Source: Gonocerus acuteangulatus
Lineage: Eukaryota; Arthropoda; Insecta; Hemiptera; Coreidae
Direction of reading: 5' to 3'
Assembly: GCA_946811695.1 (NCBI GenBank)
Contig: OX328127.1
Location: 46,730,982 to 46,794,981 of the forward strand
Length of the DNA: 64,000 nucleotides
The position numbers were made by a program, and so were the translations under genes. The notes beneath the pieces are model-generated. The model worked only from the letters and a program-made list of their open reading frames with translations. It ran no database searches and had not been told where the DNA came from. The stretch's first letter is position 1. Each line of letters opens with the position of its first letter. Positions 46,156-57,280 of the stretch are shown one piece after another.

Positions 46156-46883
46156 CTAGCAAGTCTTGGTGACGATCTCCATTGTATGCTGTGCAGGACC
46201 AACAGAAGCAACTTTCTGGCTTTCGAATCTCCCACTTCGCAGCTCATCGAGGGAATATTGAATTACATTTATCATTGCTTTCGTCCCGTACTTAGCAATG
46301 ATGCCTTTATCTCTAGCTGATTTTATGTAAGGCCATATTTGCTTCCTCGTCTCCCTCTCCTCTGGGCTGTAATCCCAGGAAATGCGAGCTCTGGAGTAAG
46401 AGATATTTCGAGAAGCTCTTAAGATTTGGAGTTTTCTGCGCATAGAGAGAAATTTAATGAGAATAGGACGATTTCTAATGGTTTTTCTTCCTATTCGTTT
46501 GATGAAGTCTATTTCAATCAGACTAATATTAACACGAAGCTCCTTTGAGAAGAAGGATATAATGTTTTCCTCTAGATTTTCCGGGGTTTCGTTTTCAGAT
46601 TCAGTCATATTAAAAATTAAAACATTTTTTCCCCTATCGGATATATTATCTACTGCTAAATATTTCTTGGCAATTTCATTTATTTTTTGTGTAGTGTAAG
46701 ATTCAAATTGTTGTCGGGCATTTTCTAAAGACTCGAGCCTGGATTTCTCAGATGACTAATTCATTTTTAAATTGTTCCATCATGACTCTAAAATGCTTGG
46801 ACATCTTCGTTGCCTTTTTTAATTTAATTTTTTATCTCCATTAAGAGATCCATCATTGACTGCAAGGATACTGAGTCTGTCAT
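46156..46883 (-). pseudogene. LINE ORF1 protein relic (coiled coil, RRM, C-terminal domain)
   Basis: Minus strand. A possible start ATG lies at 46881-46883 (MTDSVSLQSMMD), followed by stops and a frameshift. The intact frame from about 46720 reads KKYLAVDNIS, then NVLIFNMTESENE, an RRM first strand. FIKRIGRK and NRPILIKFLSMRRKLQIL follow, then ISWDYSPEERETRKQIWPY and SARDKGIIAKY. That order (RRM, RPI.VKF, E..SPE.RE.RK..W) is typical of ORF1 proteins of non-LTR retrotransposons, which bind RNA and act as chaperones. The frame stops at 46156. A second minus frame (46247-45954) with an acidic Ser/Glu stretch may be the shifted continuation. No reverse transcriptase follows. Confidence 0.68.
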
Positions 46884-46899
46884 TTTATAGGATTTTGAG

Positions 46900-47584
46900 G
46901 TATTGAATAAAGTATATTTTAAATGTGAACAGGTGTTATTTATTGGGTTGACTTTCAGTGATAAGCTTTAGTTGTATTACTTCTGATAAATGAATGATTA
47001 TTTTCTTCGTAAATATTGACGTCAATGTTTACGTTAAAACAAGGTGACATACACCTGTTTAATAGATATCAGTATACTGGCTGCAGAGGCTGCGGTTATC
47101 ATAATCAGTAATAAGTGGGGATAGGCGCATGCGTAATATCCTAATTAATATGGCCACCTTGTCCTACCTTAAACTCGGAGTTATAGATCTTTCCATCGAT
47201 CAACGAGAATCCCACGTGAATGTTTCTGCTTTCTCTCTCTTCCACAACATTAAACAGCTATTAAAGACAGTCCTCGCAAATTTTCCAGCCGTAAATGCAC
47301 TCCGAAACTTTCTTTTTGACGAGTTATATACGGACCCAATATGAACCGTGCTACTGTCAGCACAACACTCCATTATTATTATTATTATTATTATAATTTT
47401 TGCAACGGAAATATATTTTTAAACCAATTGTTGTTTTGGTTATTTAGTTCTGTGTCCTTTAGGTATATTAATGGAAGGGATAAAATGGAAGATTAAGCAT
47501 TTATGATCATGGTTATGTCACTATTTTGTCATGATAGTAATTAACTGTATGTTTCCTTGAATCTTTCTCCCTTACGTAATAATA
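46900..47584. other. Unassigned stretch
   Basis: The plus frame at 47129-47344 (71 codons, mixed composition) matches nothing I know; an ATT repeat lies at about 47373-47392. Confidence 0.4.
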
Positions 47585-47592
47585 TTGTACAA

Positions 47593-50247
47593 CATATGTG
47601 GGCAACAACCGGCCCGCGGGATTTGATCCGGCTAGCAAGAAATTTTGAAAAACCCAATTAAAAAAAAAATAATATTACAGTACTAACTCACACTCACTCC
47701 AAGGAAGATCGACTCAGATGGGGTTTGTAGCTTCCTCGCTCCTGCGGAATCAAGTGAGCGAGCGAGCCGGGTGTCTCATTGATTTCATGTCGCTATTTAA
47801 CTTTCTTAGTTTGTAAAAATTCCAAATTTCATGATTTAATTATAATGTTGTACCTATTTTTTTTTCATTTCATTTTGTTATTTTGTGTATTACAATAACA
47901 TTTTCGTATTACTTCATGTCGAATATATATCGCTAATAATTATGAACACTACTTTAAAATCCCACGTTATTTTCCGATGTCAACCATCTAAGCGGCCCGC
48001 GAACGTCTTTGCACACTAAAGTTCGGCCCACAACATGTCAAAAGTTGCCCATACAGTCCAGTGAACGAACAGTTATAGATGGAAATTTTTGGAACAAAAT
48101 TTTTGACTTCGTAACTTTGTTTGGGCTGGTTAGGAGGTGAACATACCAAAAGTCGTCGCCCGTAGCCTTTGTGCCGGGGGAAGGGGGGTTTAGAAGGTCC
48201 CATTTTTCGGGTTTTCACTTATATCTCGGAAACCCTGCGTCCTAGCGACGTGACTATTCTATAGCAAATGAAAGCTGATTAAATTTCCTACAAGTTCTAT
48301 TCAATAATGTTTTTCGATATATCTTTAGTTTTAGAAATATCCGCTCTTGAAAGTCTGTCATTTTGGGGAAAAACACTTTTGCCGCATATTGTTTCCCCGT
48401 TTTGGTCGGATAACTCTTCAACGATGTACCAAAATAATAAATAACGGTTATAGGGTTGTAGAGTATTGCATTCTCGTCAATAATATATATTACTTTGCTA
48501 TTTTATGTATTTTCCTTCAAACGTATAAATAATTTCAGTGCTCATCGTGAAATCAGAAATGTAGCGACTAATAGTCCAGGAAACAAAGAGTTATACATGG
48601 AAATGTTTGGAACAAAATTTTTGCCTTCATAACTTTCTTTCGGCTAGTTAGGAGGTCAACATATCAAAAGTTCTCGCCCGTAGCCTTTGTGCCGGGGGGA
48701 GGGGGTCTAGATTGTCCCATTTTTCGGGTTTTCACTTATATCTCGGAAACCCTGCGTCCTAGCGACATGACCATTCTATAACAAATGAAAGCTGATTAAA
48801 TTTCCTACAAGTTCTATTCAATAAAGTTTTTCTAGATATCTTTAGCTTTCGAAATATCCGCTCTTGAATGTCTGTCTTTTTGGGAAAAAACACACTTTTT
48901 TCTATTCTCGACCGGATATCTCTTCAACGATGAACCCAAAAAATAAATGTTGGCTATAGGATTGTAGAGCATTCCATTCGCTTCAAAAATATATATTACT
49001 CTACTATTTTATGTATTTTCTTTCAAACGTTATATACGCACTCACATGGTCTTAGCAAAACCATTGCCAATATAATGGGCAAGATCTTATCTAATTGAGT
49101 GTGAATAACTGGTCAGTGGGCCCAAAATTATATATTTTGTGCTATTTATACGTCCAGTACTAACTATATTTACATAATGGAGTATATTTTGGACAATACA
49201 TTGACTGGATATGGTGAGAAAGGTTCATTGGTCAACAGCTGTCGCCAGATATCACGATGAACACTAAATCTGTTTTCACGTTTGAAGAAAAATACATAAA
49301 ATTGTAAAGTTATATATATATTCTTAAAGGGAATGTAATGCTCTACAACCCTATAAACGGCATTGATTAATTGGGTTTATCGTTAAAGAGTTATCCGGTC
49401 AAAAAGAGCAAAAAGTGTGTTTTTTCCCAAAATGACAGACTTTCAAGAGCGGATCTTTCGAAAACTAAAGATATCTTGAAAAACTTTATTGAGTTGAACT
49501 TGTAGCATATTTAATCAGTTTTCTTTTGTTATAGAATGGTCATGTCGCTAGGACGCAGGGTTTCCGAGATATAAGTGAAAACCCGAAAAAATGGGACATT
49601 ATAAACCCCCCCCTCCCCCCGGCACAAAGGCTACGGGCGAGAACTTTTGATATGTTGACCTCCTAACTAGCTGAAACAAAGTTATGAAGTTAAAAACGGT
49701 GTTCCAAACATTTCCATCTATAACTCCTAGTTGCCTGGACTATTAGTCGCTAAATTTCAGATTTCACGATGAACACTGAAATTATTTTTACGTTTGTAGG
49801 AAAATACATAAAATAGCATAGTAATATATATTATTGAAGGGAATGCAATACTCTACAACCCTATAACCGTTATTTATTTTTTGGCTTCATAGTTGAAGAG
49901 TTATCCGATCAAAACGGGGAAAAAATATGCGGCAAAAGTGTTTTTACTCAAAATGACAGTCTTTCAAGAGCGGATATTTCGAAAACTAAAGATATCTCGA
50001 AAAACTTTATAGAATAGAACTTGTAGGAAATTTAATCAGCTTTCATATGTTATAGAATAGTCATGTCGCAGAGTTTCCGAGATATAAGTGAAAACCCGAA
50101 AAATGGGACCTTCTAAACCCCCCTCCCCCGGCACAAAGGCTACGGGCGAGGACTTTTGGTATGTTCACCACCTATCCAGCCCAAACAAAGTTACAAAATT
50201 TCCACCTATAGCAGTTTTTAAGCATTCGTTGCCTGGACTGATACCTG
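47593..50247. mobile_element. hAT-like element split by a 2.2-kb fold-back insertion
   Basis: The left end reads CATATGTGGGCAAC followed by aaccggcccgcggg. The right end, if the 48054-50240 insertion is taken out, reads inverted CAGGTATGGGCAAC; 11 of 14 bases agree, and the tggGCAAC..GGCCCGCGGG style is common in hAT elements. The body proper is 47593-48053 plus 50241-50247. Possible 8-bp flanks ttgtacaa (47585-47592) and ttgcacct (50248-50255) agree at only 5 of 8, so the outer duplication is weak. Confidence 0.55.
48054..50240. mobile_element. Long fold-back element: two ~1-kb arms of two tandem units each
   Basis: Left arm (48054-49050) has two ~510-bp units beginning at the gtccagtgaacgaacag and gtccaggaaacaaagag stretches. 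Right arm (about 49260-50240) is their reverse complement, including the junction gcgactaatagtccagg. Every unit carries ggaaccc/gggttttcacttatatctcgg, gcacaaaggctacgg and tttcatttg.tatagaat words. About 200 bp of unique sequence lies between arms. Tips CAGTCCAG / CTGGACTG are flanked by ata (48051-48053, 50241-50243). No open frame explains it; a transcript would fold into long double-stranded RNA. Open frames at 47988-48218 and 50088-50387 just cross its ends. Confidence 0.75.
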
Positions 50248-50255
50248 TTGCACCT

Positions 50256-51150
50256 ATAATGTATATGTACATAATAAACATTATATAGGCCATTTGGTCG
50301 ATACACACTAGGTATAATGACTTTTCTTTCAAAAGAAGAAAGGGCAACAGCACTTTTTTGGGTAGATAAGAGTGGGTCATTACTCATGTATGAGTAGGCG
50401 TTAAATTTTAAATAACTAATTATAATAAAAATGATAAAATTCTAATAATTAATGTTTATAGGAGAAGAGAAAACACATTATTTTATTAAAGTAAGTGTGG
50501 AAATTATAATATGATGGAGCTAAGTCAGTGGTGACACGGATCGTATATAGTAGTCCTAAATCAATAAGCTTCAGGTTTTTTTTTTTTTTTTTTTTGTAAT
50601 AGGGGCAACTGAGGGTTAGGAAGGGATGAAGGGAGGGGGCCCTATTGAGGACATGTGTGCTGGTTTTTGTGTACCTCCCCGTCTGCTCTCAGCATCACCA
50701 ATCTTATATAAGAGTCAACATACAACGTTTACAAGAGGTCAGCAATAACTGTAGCATCACATTGTGTTACACTAATAATTACTGCAACACAATGTGATAC
50801 TAATCACAGAACAAAGATGCAGCCAAAAATAGTTCTTTTTTTTTTCCTACATCTCTCATCTGAAAAAATTATCAGCAGACCTAAAGCTAGAGCCACTACT
50901 AAAAAAACTCTAATCGCAGGTAATGCGTCAATTTACCGTTTTCCCGTATAATGCTTTTCTTAGGTGTGATTAGAGAAGTGCAGAAAAAATACCAAATATT
51001 TTGCCATCAATGGAACGAAAACAAAACCCGAAGAAACATTTAGTCTAGCTGAGGTGGTTGTCCTGATTTTTTATGTTGAACCAACCCTTAATCGTGTTAA
51101 TTTAATACATGTGCCCACCTTTCTGCATACTACACTTATTTGAGTACTTT
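50256..51150. other. Unassigned stretch with poly(T)
   Basis: A T-run of about 20 bp lies at about 50576-50596. No SINE body could be recognised next to it. Confidence 0.4.
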
Positions 51151-51154
51151 CGTT

Positions 51155-51640
51155 CTAATATCAGTCCATTTCATTTATTAATTAATATGTATGAATGGTT
51201 TTATTTAACAGTAATATTACAATATTTACAATATAAATGAACCTCTCTACAATGGACATCTGGCCGTCTGCGTGAGTCCACTTAAAAATTAAATTCGCAT
51301 ACAAGTGATTGCCTATAACGGTATGCTTCTTTAAAAAATCCGTACAATTTCGCCCAATCCTACCATTTAGGTAAGCAAGGATTAGGGATACTAAGTATAC
51401 TTTTATCTAAACTTAGTATTGATAATATCCCTAAAAAGTGAAAATTGGTTTCATTTTCATTACTATTGCACATACTGCACTTATATATTTTAGTGAGGTC
51501 CCATGGTTTGTAGTTTAGATTCAGGAGTTCTCGCGCCTTAAGGGTTAATCTCATAAAATCTAGTTTATTAGTGCTCTTAATGTACCCAGCTATTTTCAAC
51601 AATTCTGAGAATTTTTTTAATTAGATGGATTATTGATTTA
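51155..51640 (-). pseudogene. LINE C-terminal region and 3' end
   Basis: Minus strand frame 51602-51360 (open further upstream to about 51640) reads LTLKARELLNLNYKPW, then CSMCNSNENETNFHFL. This matches the C-terminal zinc-binding motif (CxxC...HF) of another LINE lineage, in which E.E...HFLL.C follows. The closing Cys is not seen. After the stop near 51360 the 3' UTR runs to about 51155. A different family from the LRIGHSRLTH elements elsewhere in the window. Confidence 0.6.
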
Positions 51641-51654
51641 TTTCAAAAGTCGTG

Positions 51655-51840
51655 TCTCCTCGCGGTCTAGTGGCTAACTCCTTGGATTCTCATGGGAGTG
51701 GGGGGGGGGGGGGGGGGGGTGGAGGTTAGACCTCCGCCTGCAGCAAGGATTTTTCTGATTTTTGCACACGATGAGAAAATTCCCTGCTGCGCCATGAATG
51801 ACGGCGCTAATGGCCCAAAAGTCGGTGTGCAATAATAATT
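51655..51840 (+). repeat. tRNA-derived SINE, degraded
   Basis: Head tctcctcgcggtctagtggc holds box A; after a G20 run (about 51701-51719) the box B position reads gaggttagacctcc, which is degenerate. The 3' part gacggcgctaatggcccaaaagtcgg (about 51802) matches the SINE tail start. Confidence 0.55.
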
Positions 51841-52179
51841 GATAATTTTTATAATATAATTAAATTGAAATTTAAGAGTAAAAAAATATAGTGTTCCTTT
51901 TGTTGTTTCCAAATATAAACTGTAGATTAGTGTGTTATGTGGAAGACAAAATCGTTTTTTAATAAAGAATTTTACTAATTTTTCGGCTATTTCATTCATA
52001 TCATCCTCAAGTTTGTCCAGAAAAGCAGCCTATTGCTCGCGATAATGTACTATTGACAATTAATATCAATATGGAAAATTAATATTAAAAAATACTAACA
52101 TAAGCAAATTAAATAAATAAAATGTATACTTATGTAATAATAAGGTACATACATATGTGTACAAGAAGACGAGTTTAAT
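51841..52179. other. Unassigned stretch
   Basis: AT-rich; nothing recognised. Confidence 0.4.
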
Positions 52180-52260
52180 GCATTTTTAAGGGATTTCATG
52201 CATTTATTAAAGACTTGGACATTTTTAAGGTAATAAATGCATCAAATTCCCTTAAATGTT
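52180..52260. repeat. Short inverted repeat, about 28-bp arms
   Basis: catttttaagggatttcatgcatttatta (about 52180-52209) pairs, with a few mismatches, with taataaatgcatcaaattcccttaaatgtt (52231-52260) over a loop of about 21 nt. Confidence 0.55.
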
Positions 52261-52376
52261 TAAGAAGTAATCTGATTTGTCAGAGAGCCAATTTCCGTGA
52301 GGTGAGGTAATGAGTTTTTAACAGTCAAACATATATTAACCAACTGCATTTTTATAACGAATTTGGACATTCCGCG

Positions 52377-52636
52377 CATGGGTGTATTTAAGGGGGAGGG
52401 CTGACGGGGCTGCAGCCCGCCGAAAGCGTTAAAATGTATCATAAAAACCTCAAAAATATATTAAATAAGATCACTTAGTTAAAAAAAAAAGAAGTTTTTA
52501 TTGGTTGCAATAGCGTTTTAATTGGCTAAATATTCCAAGTTCTAGATTATTAGTACTTCATACCCCCCAAATGTTCTCAACCACCCCCCGAAATTCTTCA
52601 AGCCCCTCCCGAAATTATTTTCTATGTACGCCCAAG
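52377..52636. mobile_element. hAT-like MITE, GGGCGTATATA family, copy 2
   Basis: Starts CATGGGTGTATTTAAGG and ends with the inverse of CTTGGGCGTACATAG. Flanks are attccgcg (52369-52376) and ataccgcg (52637-52644), 7 of 8 matching. The interior repeats the G-rich left block and C-rich right block of the 23680 copy. Confidence 0.72.
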
Positions 52637-52653
52637 ATACCGCGGGACATTAC

Positions 52654-52656
52654 CTA

Positions 52657-52720
<64 letters not shown>

Positions 52721-52784
52721 CTTTCTTTTTTTTTTTTTTTTTTTTCTTCTTACGGCGCATCAACAATTCTTGGCTATTAGCGCC
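52654..52784 (-). mobile_element. Minimal 5'-truncated SINE with long poly(T) tract
   Basis: About 90 bp of T (52662-52748 with a few C) joins only about 38 bp of SINE tail (cttcttacggcgcatcaaca...tattagcgcc). A perfect 9-bp duplication ggacattac lies at 52645-52653 and 52785-52793. The short body fits an aborted target-primed reverse transcription. Phe- and Lys-rich open frames across it are artefacts. Confidence 0.75.
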
Positions 52785-52793
52785 GGACATTAC

Positions 52794-53210
52794 TCCTATT
52801 GCCAGTTTACCTCTAGGACAGGATTCAGCTGAGAGGAAGAGAACTAGGGGGACCGGGGTAGGTCTTACCTGCTTAAGGTCAATCACCTGCCCTCTACCTC
52901 CGTTCAGCTGCTTCTCACTATTATTTACTACGAGGGATGGGTAACTTAATGAAATCAATATGTTTTTGCTTTCAGTTCGGTCTACCTTGACTCATAGTGC
53001 GTCCATACAATATTTGAGGGGTTGAGAAGCAAGTGGTATAAATCAAGATTGGATGATTTGTTCTTAACAACATATAATAAGTTAGAATTAGTGTATTACT
53101 ACACCAGAATGAAATGACAAGTCACTTTACAATAATAAAAGTTCCTATTAAATAAATAATAATAATATAATGTCAGGTATATTTCAATTTGAAGTGTTTT
53201 AATTTCGTTA
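52794..53210. other. Unassigned stretch
   Basis: Nothing recognised; an A-run begins at about 53210. Confidence 0.4.
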
Positions 53211-53263
53211 AAAAAAAAAAAAAAAAAAAAAAAAATAGTCCCGTAATAGGCCACAAGGGCCAA

Positions 53264-53513
53264 GAGGGGCAGATACTGTAGGAATCAGATTCTTGACCAT
53301 ACAACACACTAGGGAGATTGTATGGTCAGTACTATGCTCCGGCCGCCTGATTTTCCCCTTTGCGGGTACCCATTAATTAATTAATTAAAGGTTAGGTGAG
53401 CCTAGGGGAAATCCAACCCTCGAACGATAAAAAGCTTTAGTGCGCGCACGGGTTTTGAACCTAGGTCCTCCAGTTCATTTGTCGAGTGCACTAACACTGA
53501 GCTAACCTCACCC
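53264..53513 (-). repeat. tRNA-derived SINE, third type, minus strand
   Basis: Minus-strand gtgaggttagctcagtgtta holds a near-perfect box A (tagctcagtgttag), and gacctaggttcaaaaccc a box B, at tRNA spacing. Downstream is a taattaattaattaa stretch and, at 53295-53327, a perfect 10-bp hairpin (gaccatacaa / ttgtatggtc). The 3' end is uncertain. A plain degenerate tRNA gene is the alternative. Confidence 0.55.
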
Positions 53514-53650
53514 TTTCAATTTGTTAATTTATATATTTCAAAACATGAAGACGATTATAAATAATTCAAATATTTTATATTTTTTATTGATTTATATATT
53601 TTAGATTATGTAACCTTGCTTTATGCTGAGTTGAGATGCGGTAAGTGTTA

Positions 53651-53700
53651 ATTTTTTTTTATTTTCCTTTTAGGGTGCTTCGACTACCTTGGCCATTAGC
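53651..53700 (-). repeat. SINE tail fragment
   Basis: T-rich run, then agggtgcttcgactaccttggccattagcacc, a diverged inverted copy of the ggcgctaatggcc...gcgcc SINE tail. Confidence 0.45.
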
Positions 53701-55800
53701 ACCAATATCTTTACTTTTCACAAAAACTCGTTTTGATCACATCAAACTTTTCGTTCTTTACCTTGAGTAGTAAACTTAGTAGTTTGATCGTATCTTCATT
53801 TTTCTCCTTCGACTTAAATGTATTTATTATTGAAATGCTACCGAATCTTCTCGTAATTGTTCGTTTTAAAATATTATATGTTTCCATACACAACAAAATA
53901 AATTCACCTACGAATATATATATGCGTGCCATACGTACCGGTATTTCGCTCTTGTCCCGGTGTCCCGCCAGGTTTAATGAATGTCCCGGAAACGGCTTTA
54001 AGATTAATAAAGTAATAAATTTATATGTTTAAGAATCATTTCTGAATCGGTTACTTTCTTACAATCAACATTTCTGACTACCGCGCACAGTATCAAAGAA
54101 ATGAGAAGTATTCTATCTGTAATCTGTGTGCAAAAGCAGGAACTAGCAAAAATAAATAGCAATAATTGCTTTTTTATTTTTAAAAAGTGGGTAGACTAAC
54201 AATTTAGATTTCCGGATTCCCCAATCCCGTTACTTGCTACGCTTTAAAAAAAGGCTTATAAGTCACCATTTTGCTCCTAATTTGTACCATTTTCATTCCA
54301 TAACCCCCCTCCCCCCCCCCGGTATGCCCATCTCATATTGTGTCCCGGTTTCTCTCCTCCAAAAAATGGCAAGACTACATATATACGTCTAGAGTCTTAT
54401 GTAAAAATGACTCAGTCTCCAACAATCCTATGGACTTAAGGATTGATGACCTCCGGACGAGTAGGCAGACAAAGAGAACTGCTCAAGGTGGGCGGGTCCG
54501 TGGGAGGGAGGAGCTACGGAGGTAAATAAAAAAGTGTTAAACCATGTAGTTTGTTGGTAATAGGTAGTGGCGAGGAGATTGGTCCCTTAACAAGCCCTTC
54601 GTTTCCTGTTTGGTCTCCGGATCAAAGCTACAATGCCGCTCTCTCTCTCTTCAAGTAGTCATTGATTACTGTCTTATTAACCTAACTTGACATGAAGCCT
54701 GCCTGCCTATTTGGTTGTTAAGGCACTTGAACGGAGACCAGAGGAACTGCATATAAATGATACAGAAATGCGCCATGAAATTGCAGACCCTGCGTATCTA
54801 TGGACCGACAGAAATGAATGTAAGTGTTTCGTATCGTAGGCGATAAATACCATGAGATAGGCCTTCTAAGAAACCAGGAATGTATTATATGTTGCCTTAC
54901 ATTAAAACGGGATTAATTTATTAAAATTTAAAATGTTAATAATATAAAGAACTAGATGCACTGATGGAGCTGGGGTCTTATGACCTCTGCGAATATATAT
55001 TTTAATGTCACGTAGGAATCTCTTAACAATATATCACAGGTCGAGTGACAAATTTGAAATGAGATTTTGTAATGAAATGCTAGTTACTACAAATAATGCC
55101 AAGTATTGTTTTGCATCTCAAATTCTAAAATAAAGGAAATTCAAGCAAATAGCATTCGTTAAATTTACATGTACTTAATAAATCCTCCATTTGGTGGACT
55201 TGCACGGTAATATTTCACTTTCGCTAAACGCATTTAATTATAGTATTCCTAAAGAGACGAAACCCAAACGTTTGTCATTTTAAAAAATGGTGGTACATAT
55301 ATAAAAAAAAACACCTGAAATTAAGAAAACAGAAAGAAACAACTGGGAAAGATACCTTATATAAGCGAATAAACATAGTCCAGTCAGATGGTTATCATCA
55401 AATAAAAAAATAAATAAATCATAACTTTTATATTTATACGACTGAGAAATTTGCGCAGCCGTAATTTTTATTCTGATGATCATATATTTATAACAGCAAA
55501 TATTATGTAGATCTCCCTTTTTAATATATATACATATATTGTCTCGCGTACTAAAAACTAGAGAGCTCTTTTTGAATAATATAGATTAAGCAATAGAAAA
55601 CATAATAAACACGCACTTTTTCGTAAATTTGTGATTGTTTATTATTATTTTTTACTATTATAATATTTAACATAAGTAAATGTAATTAGTGTATTATATT
55701 TATAAATTCTCATTAGATAAAGCATGGCTTAAAAATATTTAATCTCAATTAATATTAGACTAATCCATAGTCCTTCCTCATGCAATGAGGATATTCCTGT
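53701..55800. other. Unassigned stretch
   Basis: About 2.1 kb without recognised coding or repeat structure. A C-rich run lies at about 54305-54321. The complementary open frames at 53711-54032 have no family features. Confidence 0.4.
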
Positions 55801-55807
55801 TATGCAT

Positions 55808-55824
55808 TAATAAATAAATAAATA

Positions 55825-55899
<75 letters not shown>
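55808..55899. repeat. AATA tail and (TA)n microsatellite
   Basis: taataaataaataaataaat (about 55809) runs into a TA tract to 55899. The AATA part resembles a LINE/SINE tail, but no body is recognised upstream. Confidence 0.85.
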
Positions 55900-55902
<3 letters not shown>

Positions 55903-56715
55903 CATAATCAAGTAGTCATTTTGTATAGTTTTTGGTTCTTATTTACTTGTATCAATTAGCTTTATTTATATAATAATTGTTTTTATTATTACTTTCATTT
56001 GAATTTTCTTTAAATTTTGTAATTTCTATTTTCATTAATGGCTGCTAGGCAAAAAAATGAAATAATACGTTTTTATAAAAAAATAAATATATAATTTAAA
56101 CGTTTATAAAAAGTAAAATCAATATTTATTTATTTCTCTTGCAAGACCGTAGCGATGGCGATTAAAATCAATAAATAACGTTCAAAACAAACGGTAGATG
56201 GATGAGTTGTAAGTAATTTATTACTCACGACGTATTGGTCACAACAGCTTTCGAAATTTTCAATTAAACTGAGTGAGAAAAGCAATCTAAAGAGTGAAAT
56301 TGAGCGCGTTAGATGATGAAAACTGAATGGGAGCAGGCAACTCAATTCATATATTTAAGGGGCCGGAAAGAAGGGCTGGAATCGGTTTATCCGCTGTCAT
56401 TGAGAGATGCTTGGGGCAAGAAGGCTTTGGCATTAGCAGCAAGCTCTCTTTGCTGGGTGGCTGTAGGGGTGCGTGGATGATGTAGGGGTTGATGTTTAGA
56501 AAGGGCGTGGGTGTCGAGTATTTCATCCGTTCTATTTTCTTTCTGAGGGCAATGTCACAGATGGAATAAACTTCGGAAAGAGTCGTTTAAATCACGAAAA
56601 TTACACATTTAAGGCAACGGCTATGACGAAACAAACTAATTCGCTTTAGGTGTCATCAGATCGTATTTACATAACATCCTTTTCCCTAGAGTGTGATGCT
56701 TTGAATACATTGCTT
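55900..56715. other. Unassigned stretch
   Basis: Nothing recognised; the minus open frame at 56130-56345 has no family features. Confidence 0.4.
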
Positions 56716-56719
56716 TCCA

Positions 56720-57280
56720 AGTAGCAGAACTTATTAAGTCATATGTTCTAAATGAATACGCATCGAATGGACTCGGTTTGGAGAATATTCAGGACGTAAC
56801 AATGAACAAAATAACAGTCTGTACTGACCCACTCAGCTCTATTTTAGGACTACAGAACTTATACATAAACCCACTTAATATACAAGTACTGAAATAGTTT
56901 TACCGGAAGAATAAACTGAAAACAATATATAGGCTCCAAAGGCAAAGGAGGTAGACATCTTGGCTGAACAGACCAAGAAAAAGCAAACGACCAGGATATA
57001 ACCAAGCATAAGGAAGTCTAGGAGGGAGGACGTTGACTTAATCTACTTACGAATATGCGATTCAAGGCAGACGGACTTATATCTCACGATGAGATACAAC
57101 AGACAGGAATGTAAATTATTTAAAACCCCTTTAAATATAAAAAATACATTGACAGAATGTATACTAAAGCAAATATGTGACTTACCAGACAAAATGACTG
57201 AACTACACTCCGATGGAAGTCATTATTTAGACGAGATTTTCACTTACCTGAAAAATAAAAATGTATTTAGTAAACTATGA
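56720..57280 (+). pseudogene. LINE RNase H and C-terminal relic
   Basis: Starts with an AELIKSYVLNEYA stretch and KITVCTDPLSSILGL (about 56807-56851), which holds the Asp of the RNase H TD.LS motif; then TIYRL, the site that reads TIYWLPGHEDLG in the 12838 array. A shift leads to RREDVDLIYLRICDSRQTDLYL, then the frame 57089-57280 with LTECILKQICDLPDKMTEL and a C-terminus matching that of the LINE at 14901-14990. The CxxC pair is damaged (CKLF). It shows the unexpanded form of the RNase H segment. Confidence 0.7.

Noticed and set aside
52571..52958. Phe-rich and Lys-rich proteins
   Set aside because: Translations of the poly(T) tail of a truncated SINE.
54290..54345. Another end of the GGGCGTATATA MITE
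   Set aside because: The C-run followed by ggtatgcccat is suggestive, but no partner end or duplication was found.
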